Of a DNA stretch of 64,000 bases, positions 30,038 through 42,599 are shown in pieces. The stretch's first letter is position 1. Every line of letters starts with the position of its first letter. The DNA comes from Polytrichum commune. Lineage: Eukaryota; Streptophyta; Polytrichopsida; Polytrichales; Polytrichaceae. The notes under the pieces were generated by a model. That model did no database searches. It was not told the origin of the DNA and worked only from the letters and a program-made list of their open reading frames with translations. Where the stretch lies: assembly GCA_950295325.1 (NCBI GenBank), contig OX485803.1, positions 40,751,554 to 40,815,553 of the forward strand, in the 5' to 3' direction. Position numbers and translations under genes: made by a program.

Positions 30038-30581
30038 GGGCCAAGTTCCATGTGCCGGTCCCGGTCCATTTTTTTCAAAATAAATGGGTGGGCCGGTGAA
30101 AAGAGGGTGGTGCCATGTGCCCATCTTTCTCACCCAAGGACTGGTACCCCCCATGGATGGGTGTCCCACATTTTGTGTTATCCAAGAACGGGTGCCAAAA
30201 GACCGGCGGTCCTAAGGGTAACGAGAAGGACATGTGCCGGTTAGAAAGCTCCGGTGACTGGATCGTCCGGTCACCTAGGGTACACCCTAAACCCTAAAGG
30301 CCACTTTGTTCTTCTAGTCCCTTCTTTTGAGGAGTACTCCTAGGGAACATGTATTTTATGATGTTTTTAGAATCTAGTTGACCTTCATTGCCGGTGACCT
30401 TCATAAAGTGTCATGTCTTATCACTCACCAAATTTAGTTAGAAAGTAGGAAATCGAAAAAAACCGGCACCCCACATAGAAGTACCCCTCCATAAAATGGG
30501 TGACATCACCCTTTTTTGGATGATGTCACCCGTTTCTCACCCATTTAAAACGGACCGGGACCGGCACATGGAACTTGGCCC
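30038..30581. mobile_element. PIF/Harbinger-like MITE with TTA duplication
   Basis: 544 bp with perfect inverted ends of 30 bases, GGGCCAAGTTCCATGTGCCG being the first 20, flanked on both sides by TTA (30035-30037 and 30582-30584). GGGCC ends with TTA/TAA duplication are the Harbinger signature. No transposase frame. A TTA at 30582-30584 is followed directly by repeat E. Confidence 0.85.
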
Positions 30582-30585
30582 TTAG

Positions 30586-31089
30586 GGCTCTGGGGTACTA
30601 CCACATTGCAATGCAACGTCAACAACTGACCGCTACACCTTAAACTCCGTAATATCAACCCCCATAATGTCAATCACTCTTCAATATCCCGAAACCCTAG
30701 GTCACGGATGTTCGTAGTTCAAACCTCACTCCTTATTGTCACATTTCTCTCCTTTACATCACGAAATTTGTCATTAATGCAAACCACCCAAGAAGTCAAC
30801 CTACACCCTCGCATTGCGTCATGTGTCAACATGTGGAGTGTCACCTTCTTATTCTTATTCTTCTCCTTCTTCTGCCACTTGTTGAATGTTGGTGCATGCG
30901 TCCGCCACATCGCCCGGGACAGCCAAGTGGAGTGGACCACACCACACCAGTAAAATGATGCACTTTGTGTTATTTCCATAGTGTCACATGCTACACTAAT
31001 TCTATAGTATCACGCATCCATGTTAACACTACAAAACTCTGTAATATCACGTTCACTTTGGTTGCCACAAGTGTGATACTACAGAGTTT
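30586..31089 (-). mobile_element. Repeat E, MITE-like, copy 2
   Basis: Ends are imperfectly inverted (CTCTGGGGTACTACCACATTG against CTCTGTAGTATCACACTTG on the other strand), with further internal ACTCTGTAATATCAC variants. Inverse copy at 27196-27545. Boundaries approximate. Confidence 0.45.
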
Positions 31090-31094
31090 AGAAT

Positions 31095-31310
31095 GTAGTT
31101 TCAAATGAACCAGTTGATGAGTCGGAGGAACACGCGATTGATATTCAAGATGTCAGGAAAATTACCCACCATTTGAGGAGAATCTAGAGAATATACCTCA
31201 AATTAATAAAGGAAACGTCCACCGAAAGATGCTGAATTTTAAACTGGTTGGACTTGGAAATTCCACTCGGGATGTCAACCAATGATGCCCAAAACTCTCC
31301 CCGAACACTG
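31095..31310 (+). repeat. Dispersed repeat A, plus orientation
   Basis: Shares AGGAAAATTACCCACCATTT, GAATATACCTC, AATTAATAAAGGAAA, TGGTTGGACTTGGAAA and TGATGCCCAAAACTCTCCCC in family order. Confidence 0.6.
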
Positions 31311-31828
31311 ACCACATGGGTATGTGTTTATATTTGTGGGAGGTGATTCTATGATATTTGACTAACTTACGATTTTGGTATACATGTGGGGTGTTGTTCG
31401 GTTAGTTTTTCTTATTCTCCATCTTCTAGCGATCATATTATGTTAACACCTTCGAGTTTGTGTTGCATTCTCATATTATCTACGATAAAACATAGACAGA
31501 AATCAGATTGGAAATCGGTCCAGCTCCCTTGATCTAGTTATCACTGTCGTCACAGGAGTTCTCGGCCTTCATCCTGCATCATTGGAAGAAGTATGCAAAT
31601 CTACCACAACGATAGATTTTTGAGTGACGCATGTCAATCACTGAGGTCTCATATGTTGGTAGTGTATGGGTAGCGGAAGGTGTGTGTTTGTTGATTTATT
31701 GGCTCTATCTGTAGGACAGAGACTATGCATCAACTTCTTCGTTTCAAGAGCAAATTTCGTAACCACTTTGCGTTCACACTTGGACGTTACTTGTTCTTGT
31801 TATTTTTGGTCCACTTTATTCAATGTGG

Positions 31829-31878
<50 letters not shown>
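31829..31878 (+). repeat. Microsatellite (TC)n then (TA)n
   Basis: About 14 TC units followed by about 10 TA units. The frames through it (Ser-Leu then Ile-Tyr repeats) are artefacts. Confidence 0.9.
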
Positions 31879-31879
31879 A

Positions 31880-34255
31880 TTGCTCCCTAAAATGCATTGA
31901 AAGAAATCTAGTTAACTATAGTTATTTCGACAGTTCTTGATTATTCATTTTAAAATTTTCAAGTGATAAATGAGTAGCTTCAATCCTTGACCTGCATTTG
32001 AGAAGAAGGTGCCCAAAATCCAAGAAAGGTTTGGTATAGTGAATAACCATGGATTGGCATGAGCAAAGTGACAACTACAATTGTAGTCTTTCATAGTAAA
32101 GGACAGAGCCTCATGGTTCTACTGTTTTCTTGTTAACTAAATACATAGGTCCTCCCAACTGTGTTCATTGTTTAGTGTGGTGTAGTGAATAAAATTTTGA
32201 AGACGTAGTCCAATCTCTCATAAACATCATGTGTCTTTAAGATGTTTGTTCTTTGATCCTCACGTAACCACGCACCGATCAAATATAGGCTTCTGATTAA
32301 GAAACGTAATTGAGTAATAACCCGCATCCGTTATGTGCCTAAGTTAGGTTGTGCGTAAAGAAGTAGAGAGTGTCGAAGTCTGACAGTCATGTGAGGAATT
32401 TCTCTCGATTTGAAGCATCAGGTGATACATATTCATGCTTTTGAAAGCCCAATCCTTGATTGAATCTCGAGTCAGTGAATATGATGCCGATGCATGCATT
32501 AACAGCTGCCAAATATCAATCTGGAGTGATACTGTCTACTCGGGAAATGGCATATCTTCAGAATTTAAATTTATGTAGTATACGTTGAGATTCGAAAGTG
32601 TAGAAAACCAAGCAGTTTTTTGAGGCTGAGTTAACTTGTTAGAATTTGGTGTGCGGTTGAGGACGCGTTTAATTAATTCGCACAAAAATTTCACTCCCCA
32701 ATGCTGGAAGTTCTTCCCCATCTTCTGTCACCACCTTTGAAGGTTCAGTGCCCCGGAAAGCCAACCGTTATCATTTGATCTCATGAAATTGCAATCATTT
32801 TTTATTCTTTCCTAAAATACCAGAACAACAAAATACAATTCAGTCAGTAATCTTCGAAGTGGCACGAGGGCAAATATCGATACTACTTGCAGCTCATCAT
32901 TTGAAAAGTTTTCACAACGCAGAAGGTTGGCTCAGTTTTTGGCCAATTTTCGGAGCTCAAGGTTGCAGAGCTTCAACCTTGATGTATGTCAATCGTCATC
33001 CAATATTATGGCATCTCGGAACAAGTTTCCATCAATTTTACCAGTCTTGCTCTCAGTCGACAAATTTCTCCACTCTCATTATATTCACAAGCATGATATA
33101 AATATAGCCTCTCACTCGACACAGATAATTGAAAGTGTCGAACTCGCCAATGGCAAAATTCAAATGTGTCAAATGAAAGTGCATCTTCAAAAAGTCACTC
33201 ATTTGACCATTTGTTGGGTCACCAGGTTCGTGTTGTGCACGAATCTTTTCCTGGCACATTGGACAACGTCGTATCTAGAAATACAACTGGGTGTTTAATT
33301 ATAATAATTTGGTTTTCGGTTTCTTTGAGGAAGACATGCTTCTTTGGTTTTGTGGTGAAGGGACGTTCAAACTGCTGGCAATTAACTTTGACACTTCAAT
33401 ATTCAACAGAAACATGTTGAGATGAGCTTATGTCAATGCAACGAAACAATGTGAAAGATATCGGCTTGTAGTGTGGAAGGAGCAGGTATGCTCACTCGGA
33501 AATTGACATCACCCACTTGACACTTTGTACAAAAACCCCAAAATTGTCCAAGCAACATAGAAAAATGTTGAATTCCATGTTCACTCTCCACACTTTTAAT
33601 TGGTGGCGTTTATTTATGTTGAATGATATGAATAGCCTTTCTCTGCTTGTGAGATCAAGTGTCATGCTGGTGACATTGAGTGCATACGTCGAAGGTTTAA
33701 TTAAAAAAAAAAAAATTGCCCAACAGTTAAATATGCACTGTTAACTCTTGAAAGGTTATAAATCGAAGGTATGAAATTATATTATCCCCTTGACAGAAGT
33801 TGGTTTCATGTCACAGCCACTCTTGTATGAAAAATAAATGTATGTTTGCGTATCAACATCCCGGGGCCACAAAATTTGAAGTACAAGCTAGCAGCACAAC
33901 TCCATTGAGTTGCAGGGCGAGGGCTGGTACTGATCTCGATGGTTTTTTTTTTGTGGGGGAGGTGGATTGTGTGTTCTGGTTAAAATTTCTATCCAGCTTG
34001 TGACAGGAAACCAAATCAGAATCAAACGAGGGTTCGAACCAAATCAAAAGAAAACGAAGGGTTCGAGCGACATTGTCGTAATGGTTGGTCGTAATTCATG
34101 GAGGAGGTACATTATTATTGTTTGCTGCAAAATCCTATCCCTGTGAAATGTGTCAGGTTTTAGGATTTAAAGTTTAGTGATGAAAATTAAGCCCCCCAGA
34201 GTCATGAGTTCCTTGTCTAGATTTTCCCGAGCAACAAATTTGGAAGTATCAGGGT
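31880..34255. other. Unassigned DNA
   Basis: 2.4 kb in which I find no gene, transposon ends or tandem repeat. Frames reach at most 123 codons with no recognisable domain; some resemble chance frames over AT-rich DNA. Confidence 0.35.
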
Positions 34256-34259
34256 CCAG

Positions 34260-34560
34260 TGGTCTGGGGAGATTTTCAGGCACAATTGGTCAAGATCCAA
34301 GTGTTTCCAAGTCCCATCACTTGCATGTTGATAATTTTTTTTCTGGTATTCCTTTATTCATTTAACTGTGTATAGTCTTTAGAGTACTCTGAAACGATTG
34401 GTGATTTGCCTCAAGTCTTGAACTTGAACCCACTACAAGGATACCTGAAATCTACTTCGAGTCGCTGAAACCCAGCGCTAATGGCCTGTGATTCTCGTAG
34501 TGATGAGTCGTTCAATTTCTCAAGTTCAACCAACTCATCTGTAACTCGGGGGACCTGTAC
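34260..34560 (-). repeat. Dispersed repeat A, minus orientation
   Basis: Reading the plus strand: GGGGAGATTTTCAGGCACAA, CAAGTGTTTCCAAGTCC, TTGCATGTTGAT, then at the far end TTTCTCAAGTTCAACCAACT and CATCTGTAACT. The order is that of the family, reversed, with diverged middle. Confidence 0.55.
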
Positions 34561-36280
34561 TTAGATTCTCGTGATGCCTGTTCCGGGATTACATATAGAA
34601 TTAAACCCTAATTACACCAACTCGAAGATGAAGCAACAGCATAATCGATGCCACGTGTGCACAGACAACATCGTCCAGTCATCTCTATTTCTTCTTTGAA
34701 GGTGTTGGAAGATGAATAAGCCTCTTCTTTTAGGAACAGCATCTGCTACCCAATTTTCGAATTCAAGAAGATGGGGTGACGGACTTCACGGAATGCAGCG
34801 AGGTACGGAATTTTGAAGTGATGTATAGGTGTATAGCGCCTGAATCTCGGTTTGTTATTAAAAAAACACGAAGTTTTCATCTGTTACACCAATTTGATGA
34901 ACTCGCTAACAGCTCCAAATAATTTAGTTTTTTGTGTTCAGCCTGCTAGTTGGCGCAATTACGGGAGATTTCAGGCAAGTAGTAGTTCGCGAGTCTCCAC
35001 GGTTGTGGGAAAGCGACAGATTTGTGCCCACGGAATATTGAGCATTGACAAATAATCTCCAATTTCCAAACAAACGTGCACAGAAAAGGCATAAATTCTG
35101 TTCTTCTTGAGAACAGCCATGCCAGCAGGCTTTAAGATGATTTCACAACCTCAAGAGGAGTCATTTACACATCATTCGTTGCCCGATTTCGGGAAATCCT
35201 GAAATTTCAGTGACCGCAAATTGGAAAGGATTTTGTAGAGAGCAATTACAAGATGATGAGAAAGCGTTGGAAAGAGGAGGGAGATCTACAGGCAGGTATT
35301 GATGATTTGCAACGCAATCGCTCAATCACAGATCATGACAGGAGAGAACGAAACAAACCCAATATTCTGGATCAAGTGGCTCAATTATCAGCTTCCAACT
35401 TCACTCGTCTCAAATCAAACCACACAATCCAAGAAATGGTGAACGACGTAGCAGCCGTCACCTCAAAATTCATCTTTATGGGCCCTAAAGGGTTAGCTGA
35501 GTGGCCACACACAATTTGACATGATCTTAAATAGAGGTGAAATATTGACAATGATGTGGGAGCCAATTCTCAACATGTTTCTTGTTAAATGAGTAACCGC
35601 CAGATTTTGTGAAGAAAAAAAAAACTATTGATTTATGATCTCGGTTCCACTAATTGTGGCCAGGTTGTACACGGATTTCATGGCCAAGAATCGATGAATA
35701 CTAATGTACGTCAGCATCAATGCATGTGGATTTCTTTCAAAGCACCGACAATGTAAAGAACAACTATTTGATACTCCTCACCTGTAGTGAGCCATTAATC
35801 AAAACTGTGAACTCGGAAGGACCCATCTTCAAATTCGGACCACGTCTTCCAGTTTGTTTAACTACTCCACACTTGATAGTGAACACAATTTGGAGGACTT
35901 GTGTATTCAGCTGAGGAATTAACAAACATGCACTTCCGATAACCATGACTTAAATCATCGGAGGTCCGATTTCATGTTGAAGTTTCGTTGACGTTTCATT
36001 GTAGATTTGCAAATGCAACACAAGTTTCGTTGTGTAAATCTAATCAATGGAAGTTGGAGACCATGAAAAACAAACCGGATAACATCCACATACCTTTTAT
36101 GTGTATATATATTTCCATGTTTCTTGAACTATCTCATTCAAGCTTCATGAATGAAAGAGAACGTTTATGGGGAGGCTTTGCTTATGTGGTTTAGAAAGAC
36201 ATGTTCACATGTGTTATGTATATAACCAGAATCTAGCCAACATAAATTGTGCATAAAAGCCCAATCAACGCCTCAAACTA
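34561..36280. other. Unassigned DNA
   Basis: No supported gene. The 88-codon frame at 35253-35519 has a charged, Asp/Arg/Asn-rich composition but no family resemblance, and its reverse is also open, so I do not call it. Confidence 0.35.
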
Positions 36281-36676
36281 CACTAAATATGATATTTAGT
36301 GTCACCAATTCCAATTGTTGTGCAAATTATTGGCCACTTTCATTATGTAAACTGCAGTGTAGTGTCACCAACACTAACTGTTAACCCAACATTATTTGTC
36401 ATTCCCTACAATTTTTTTTTGGGGGGGGGATTATAGATTTACAGTGTTGCAATTACTATCACTTACCAAGTGAATTTTTTTCATCCTAAATTCAATCATC
36501 CATGACAATATTTCCTCACAAGTTGTTGACAAGAGAAGGGTCGGGTTTTTTGGCCAATGGATGAACTCATCCATCATCCTTGACAGTATTTCTTCACTTA
36601 TCCATAAGATGTGTCATCCTAAAAAATTGCCATAGTGGCATAAAATACCATATGACACTAAACATCACATTTAGTG
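36281..36676. mobile_element. MITE F, copy 1 (TA-flanked)
   Basis: 396 bp. Ends CACTAAATATGATATTTAGT and the inverted ACTAAACATCACATTTAGTG, with TA on both outer sides (36279-36280, 36677-36678), so a Tc1/Mariner-like duplication is likely. Interior shares AATCATCCATGACAATATTT and the GATGAACTCATCCAT segment with the inverse copy at 48922-49361. Contains a T run and nine G at 36412-36429. Confidence 0.7.
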
Positions 36677-37328
36677 TAGCTAGTCAAGCTAACCATCACA
36701 TAAGGGGAACATATGTGGCACAATTTGCCACCGGCAAGTAATCAAGTTGGACTTAACAAGTGTGATTTTTTTTATTTTTTTTATTTTTGCTATGTGAGCC
36801 ATGGTTTTGTCGCAAGGCTAGGGGTATATGGGCTAGTTGACGATTGTTGATGAACAAATATGATGGAATGAGAGAAGGGAAATAGAAAAGAGGAGGACAA
36901 GGGAGGATGTTGAGGGAAATTGATATGATGAGTCTAATCTTGCGGAAGATAAAGAGGAAAATTGCAAGGGAGATCGAGATCAAGTTGCAAGTGAGTAGAT
37001 GATATATTTTGCACTCACAATACATATAGTATCTAGGTTTCGTCAACAATAAATATCTGAATCAAAGAGTGAGCGAAAGTGAGAGAATGAGAGAGGGAAA
37101 TAACGAAAGTGCGGTCAAGAGTTTGCGCGAATTCAAAGCTCATAAAAAACACCATGATGTTGTCAAGTACTCGATTCACAAGTGCAACTTACATTGACTC
37201 TGCATGTATCTAAAATATGTGGGCCTTAGTGGTCACTAGACTTGAATCTTCCTAAACGGGCATCTATAATATGGCAATGTTTGAAGTCAAGATGGACTCC
37301 AAAAAGACACATGTCATGATGAGATTAT
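36677..37328. other. Unassigned DNA
   Basis: T-rich tract at 36766-36790; otherwise nothing recognised. Confidence 0.35.
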
Positions 37329-37470
37329 ATCATGCAGCTTTTGTTTCGTGGGCCCTCATAATAAAACAATGGGATGCTCGGAGTTTGGTCTAAACTTGAG
37401 TCTCCTTGTGCAATGTTCTGAGCATCCCATTATTATATTTTGAGGGCCTATGGAACGAGAGCTGCACGAT
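37329..37470. mobile_element. Foldback MITE G
   Basis: Two 51-base inverted arms (37329-37379 and 37420-37470; for example GGGCCCTCATAATAAAACAA against the other arm) around a 40-base loop with GAGACTCAAG-type sequence. One arm and the loop recur, diverged, at about 50607-50690. Confidence 0.65.
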
Positions 37471-38183
37471 TCTAGGTTCGGTAATAAACAATAATTTGTT
37501 TCATCCTAAATTGATCAATATTCCTTATAGAGAGATGTCTCTAGACTCTCCCTACGCAAAGACTGCATGACTTTTGTAAACTAGAAAATATTATAACACT
37601 TCATGTTGCATTAGAATGCATTATAGGTAATCAAAACCATACCACCATCATGATATAATACAAGAGTTGCCTTCCCGGGTGCATTTTAATCTACTCCTTT
37701 GTTTTTGCAAGAGGACAATGAAGTCTCCATCGTCCTCAAGCATGTAATAATTATCAACCATAAGAAACATTTTGGACGATGATTATGTGACGCACCCTAC
37801 TGTGGGCACTTCCAGCTCCACAAACAATTTTGAGCGTTGGATTGTATTATTGGAACGTCGGATCAATATGAAAATGAACAAACCCAACCTCAAAAGAGTT
37901 TTGTTGCCAAGGAACCCTGTGTATGATATGTATGAATCTTGTCCATTCGGAAAGCATAGGAGAAGCTTAATTACACTTACAAATTTTCTTATGTTTGAAT
38001 TTGAGAAGATGGTGCATATTGCACCTCACACTCAATAACTATTCTTGACACATGTTTCATACATTCATAGATTTCAAAAGCACCAACAGTTTCTCCTCTT
38101 TCAACCAGACTAATTTGAAGCATTTTCTGTTGTTTTGTTGATGAAGTTCTGAGATTATGTTAATATGAAAAACACACCCGGAA
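37471..38183. other. Unassigned DNA
   Basis: No supported feature; the 88-codon frame at 37772-38038 has no recognisable domain. Confidence 0.3.
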
Positions 38184-38223
38184 AAAGAAGAAGAAGAAGA
38201 AGAAGAAGAAGAAGAAGAAGAAG
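38184..38223 (+). repeat. Microsatellite (GAA)n
   Basis: About 12 perfect AAG units. Confidence 0.9.
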
Positions 38224-38850
38224 CTTCTCCCAAATTCATGAGGCACTCTAGGAATTGTGGTTCATTACCATTGATTCCCTTCCACTAGATGGTTATATGA
38301 TCTAATTTAGTAGTAGATTTTCAAGCCACATTCATAGACTTTAAACCCGTCTAGTGGAAGAGAAACTAACGAGGGGAAGGAACATCAATTCCTCTAGTGA
38401 GGGCTTCAATTGTGTTAGTGAGCATGCTTATTTTGAAAGACAAATGGGTTTTTTTTAAGTCGTTCAAACGTTTAACTATTAACTATGATGACATGTGCAT
38501 TGAGGTAGCCCCACACTAATTCATTGGCAATTCACATTATTTTGAGTATAAACTGCCCCAATAACTAAAATACAATACTTGTTTTCGGTTTTGTGGTTGC
38601 TATATTGAATGAATAAACAAAGTTATTAGTGTTTGTGATCTGGTTTTGACCCAAGGTAATTTGCGTGGGTAATGAGACAACAATTGTTCGTGAAGGCAAC
38701 CAAATTGCACACATTAGTGTAGATTGTCGTATTCATGGGAATGTTCTACACCATTCACAACTTGAATATTAGTTTACCGTATTTCACGTCATGAAGTTGG
38801 AGACTTGAAGGAAACTAGACCTATTTTTTATTGGATGCCCTTGCGCCTCA

Positions 38851-39790
38851 TCAAATTTCAAAGAGATGTACATTGATATGATGTTAGTAATTTGTTGGAA
38901 AAATCAAATAAAATTTTATTTATTGGTCAAAAGTTGCATGCCTTTGAGCATTCCAAAACACCTTGGAAAGGTTGCTTTAAGACATCAATTCTTGGTCCGA
39001 GATGACCCTAAACTACCGGATGATAGTGGAAAGGTACCCAAACTGAATAGAGTGGTTGGTAGTTTGATTCCCGGCGGTGAAATCGTCTCTCTACTTGACA
39101 GAAACTAGCCAGGTTGTCAAGCACCTCTTGTGTTTCAAAATAAATAAAAATAAAATAAATTCTTACCAAATTAGAGATCACTAGTGGTGAGGTTACCTTG
39201 ACGTCCACCCCTCGTAAACAATTGTGCGAAGGTTGAGATATATTAAATAAAATAAAAGCAATGTCTGGGTTTCTTTTACCTGATGTACTAAACATCAAAG
39301 AGACGTACATTGATATGATGTTGGTTTGTTTTGGAAAATTCCACGCCTTCGAGCTTTCCAAACACCTTGGGAAGACTTCTTTAAGACATCAATATTTCTT
39401 GCCGAAATGGAGATCGATATTGGTGAGGGTCAACCTCGATGTTCAACTACCAAAAAAACCGTGTGAAAGTTCGACATACACCAAATTTCAAACAGATGTA
39501 CATTGATGCAATGTTGGTTTGTTGGGAAAGTTTTGAAAGTCACATGCCTTTGAGCATTACAAAAGCCTTGGGAAGGCTACTTTGAAACGGCAATTTATAT
39601 TATTGATGTAGAGATAGATATTGGTGAGGATAAGTTGACGTCCCAACCACCAGATTGGAAATAAGGAATCAAATAAAACTAAAAGAAATCATGCGAAAGG
39701 TCGGCATAAATATGATGTGCATGGTTTGTTGAAAAAACCCAAAAATAGTATGCCTTCGAGAAATTCACTTTGAGCTTTCCAGCACTTTGA
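38851..39790 (+). repeat. Diverged tandem repeat, about 200-bp unit
   Basis: Units start at about 38851, 39290, 39482 and 39690. Each has AGATGTACATTGATATGATG or a variant, then TTTGTTGG-AAA, CCTTGGGAAGGCT, TTAAGACATCAAT and GGAGAT-GATATTGGTGAGG. The first unit is longer because of an insertion at 39003-39159. Confidence 0.6.
39003..39159 (+). mobile_element. Possible tRNA-derived SINE inserted in a tandem unit
   Basis: Absent from the corresponding place in the next unit (about 39395). It has a B-box-like TAGTTTGATTCCC near 39060 and ends in an A-rich tail AAAATAAATAAAAATAAAAT. TTCTTGGTCCGAGAT before and TTCTTACCAAATTAG after could be a diverged target duplication. A-box weak. Alternative: an ordinary deletion in the other units. 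Confidence 0.4.
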
Positions 39791-41490
39791 CCCCTCATGT
39801 CCTATGCGATCATAATATGGCTGTAAATAATTCGCTCTAATCCTTTTGACACCAGTTTGGATGGTTTCAAAATATTATATTAAACATTTCATGACTTTGG
39901 GGAGTCCCAAAATGTGAAAAATGTCTATATTGTGCATATCGGAACAAAATTAGTGCACACATGAACATAGGAACATGCTTGTGGGAATGTAAGAACATTC
40001 AAGTCAGAACACATGAATGTCGTTTGCAAACATGGGAACGTGTAAATGGGAATATTAAGAACAACGCATGGTAAAGTGGGAACTCGTTGATTTGTAAATA
40101 TGAGAACGTGGAATCATGGTAATTGTATGTGCATCCATGCTAGCCTCTACAATAGGTACCATGTCCACCTCTTACTAGTACTACATATAGAAGTTGTAAT
40201 ATTAAATTGAAGTTTAATATGCAACACTTCACATTGGATAGGTCAACAAGAGAATGACCCCCATTCGACATGTTCGAAACACATACAATGCCAACATGTC
40301 CGTTTCTCAGCACCAAAGCCTTTCATTAAGGTCATCACGAGTACGCCGTGACAACAATATTGTTACAATGTGCTTGAAAAGTATTGAAATCAACGAAAAT
40401 AATTCTTGCTAATATTGCCATGGACAAACCACCCAGAAATATTTAGTAACAATGCTAGTATTTGTTATAGTGGCTCACGCTATCAACCAAGGCACATACA
40501 AGGGGCAATTCTTCCATTTCATTCCCACCGCCATTTGTATTTTGTTTCATTGTTTCGTGAACATATCAATGTCTTTGTTCTTTGTTCTTGTAAGAGAAGC
40601 AAGGAGAAGCAGTTTTACCATGGTCCATCTTGTCATGAATGATGGTCAACACCTTCCAAGGATGATCAATAGAGAGAGCCCTCATGCACCGGTGAGCATT
40701 ACGAGCAAATTCTTGCTATGCTTGGTGTTTCTCCAACTACTTTGAAAAACAAGTGTGGGCAAATGAAACTTTAACATGTTGGAGAATAATAGTAGCAAGT
40801 GAATCGTATTTCCCACAACGAGCAAAGTTGTCACTAGCCATTTTTTACGTAGTGCTTAAAATAGTTATGCCTTAACTGGCTAAGAGTCGAAAGACAAGTT
40901 AGCACCAAACCACATTTGTCATTCACCTGCAAATTGCACAAGAGATGCAACCGTTAGTGAGACACCCCACAATTGAGAATATAGTCGGATTGTTGTCATT
41001 ATAGTGGAAACACGTTTCCAACGGACCAATTGGAATTTTAACAACATTGAAGGGTTCGTTGACCTAGTTGATTGTAACAAAAAAAATTCTTCCATATTGT
41101 TCCACGAAGCAAGACCATCTTGACTACGTGTGTGCCATTCGGCAACGTGCATGACTTATGAGGCATTATGTCTCCTTTGTCCTCAAATAGGGTGGAAAGA
41201 GTGGCAGTGGCTTGCTAAGTGGATACACAATTCCTCTCTGCATGGTGTTCAAGTTCCCATGGTCTCGCGGACGTATACCACACTTGAACTCTAACAGTTT
41301 TTGTAGAATGTGGTTTTTGAGATCACAAATATGTGCCTCCATGCCATGACCCATGTATCATGACCACTCAAAATGACGACATTCATAGACCCCCCCCTGG
41401 AAGTGTATGTACTTATCTGTGGACCTCAAGCTTGGCGAAGAGACCATCGTCTGTACATGATAGACAAGTCTGTTGGATGCCACAATCTAA
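39791..41490. other. Unassigned DNA
   Basis: No gene. 39940-40120 has a loosely recurring GGAAC/GAACAT word; the rest shows nothing recognised. Confidence 0.35.
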
Positions 41491-41883
41491 GGCCCGGTTT
41501 ACACTATCGACCATGAAGTTGTCCCAAGGCGATCTAAGAGCGTTGATTGGGTGTTGAAGTCGTCCCGGGACAACTTTGGTTTACACTAGAGAAAAAATGG
41601 TAGAGGTCGAGGTCCCCAAAATATAATTTTTAAAGCCTAATAAATGCATTGACATGGTCCAACAGGTTTTGCGTTGAGAGAGGCAAGAGAGGTGGTCCGG
41701 TAGGAAAAGGCAAGGGCCCATGGCAAGGTCTTCTTTCCTCTTGGTCCACATTCGGTTTACACCTAGTGAGGGGCCCATGGCTCTCAAAACTGATTTTTAA
41801 TGAAGTCGGATAATGGAAGTCGGACCATTGACAAACGTCATCTTCCATGGTCCGACTTCATGGTCCATAGTGTAAACCAACCC
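41491..41883. mobile_element. PIF/Harbinger-like MITE with TAA duplication
   Basis: 393 bp. Ends GGCCCGGTTTACACTAT and the inverted ATAGTGTAAACCAACCC, flanked by TAA at 41488-41490 and 41884-41886. Interior repeats CGGTTTACAC twice more and an inverted GTCGGA/TCCGAC block. No transposase. Confidence 0.75.
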
Positions 41884-42229
41884 TAAGTTATGTGGAGTAA
41901 AGGAGAAACACATGACGTGAAGTTGTGTTGTTAAAAACTATAACCCTGATTCATCAATTGTTTGTAATAAAAGGTTGAATGTGATTGGGTGATGAAAGTG
42001 TGGAGTCTCGGGAAACGAACCGTTGGGTCGTCCCATAGTCAAATGTTAATCACCATAGCCTTATGAAATTGAGACGCGAAGCCCTGCTTTGTGGATAAAT
42101 TGTTGGCTGAAATTAAGATTGTTCGAGATGGCATTACCTAGGTAACATTTGATGAAGGGTCATGTGAAAAGAAGATCCATACTCCACCTTAGAAAAAGTA
42201 AGAAGCATGAGAAGGGCCATACGCAGTGG

Positions 42230-42475
42230 AAGCAACACTAAAAACAGTTGCATGTATTGCACTAAGTGAGCAAAATAATCCCCTCCATAATCTTTTATAG
42301 TTCTTTAAAATTCATATCAAACAAGGTCTTACCTGGGTTTGGTGTCCCAATTTTCTTCCAAAGTCGTTATGACCTATCAATTAACTTAATAATGACACTT
42401 AGAGTCCAATCTGACACTTATTTCATCTTTCCTATGTGGTTTTGTCAATTTGAACCCAATCCAAAATCCTAGTTA
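42230..42475 (+). repeat. Repeat D LTR-like fragment
   Basis: Matches the terminal 250 bp of the units at 22195 and 25215: TGCATGTATTGC, TGGGTTTGGTGTCCCAA, ACCTATCAATTAACTTAATA, TGACACTTATTTCATCTTTC and TTTGAACCCAATCCAAAATC. Confidence 0.55.
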
Positions 42476-42599
42476 CAAAGAGTTCATCCATTGTGGAAAA
42501 CACGAGATTGTGGCCACACCCTCATGTCCCCCATGTCCATCATTTCCTCAATAAGCTCCATTATAGAGATACCAACTTGATTTCTTCCAAGACATTTGA

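Noticed and set aside
31666-31940. Two plus frames with Ser-Leu and Ile-Tyr repeats
   Set aside because: They translate the TC and TA microsatellite.
35253-35519. 88-codon charged plus frame
   Set aside because: No family resemblance, no supporting context, and the opposite strand is also open over the same stretch.
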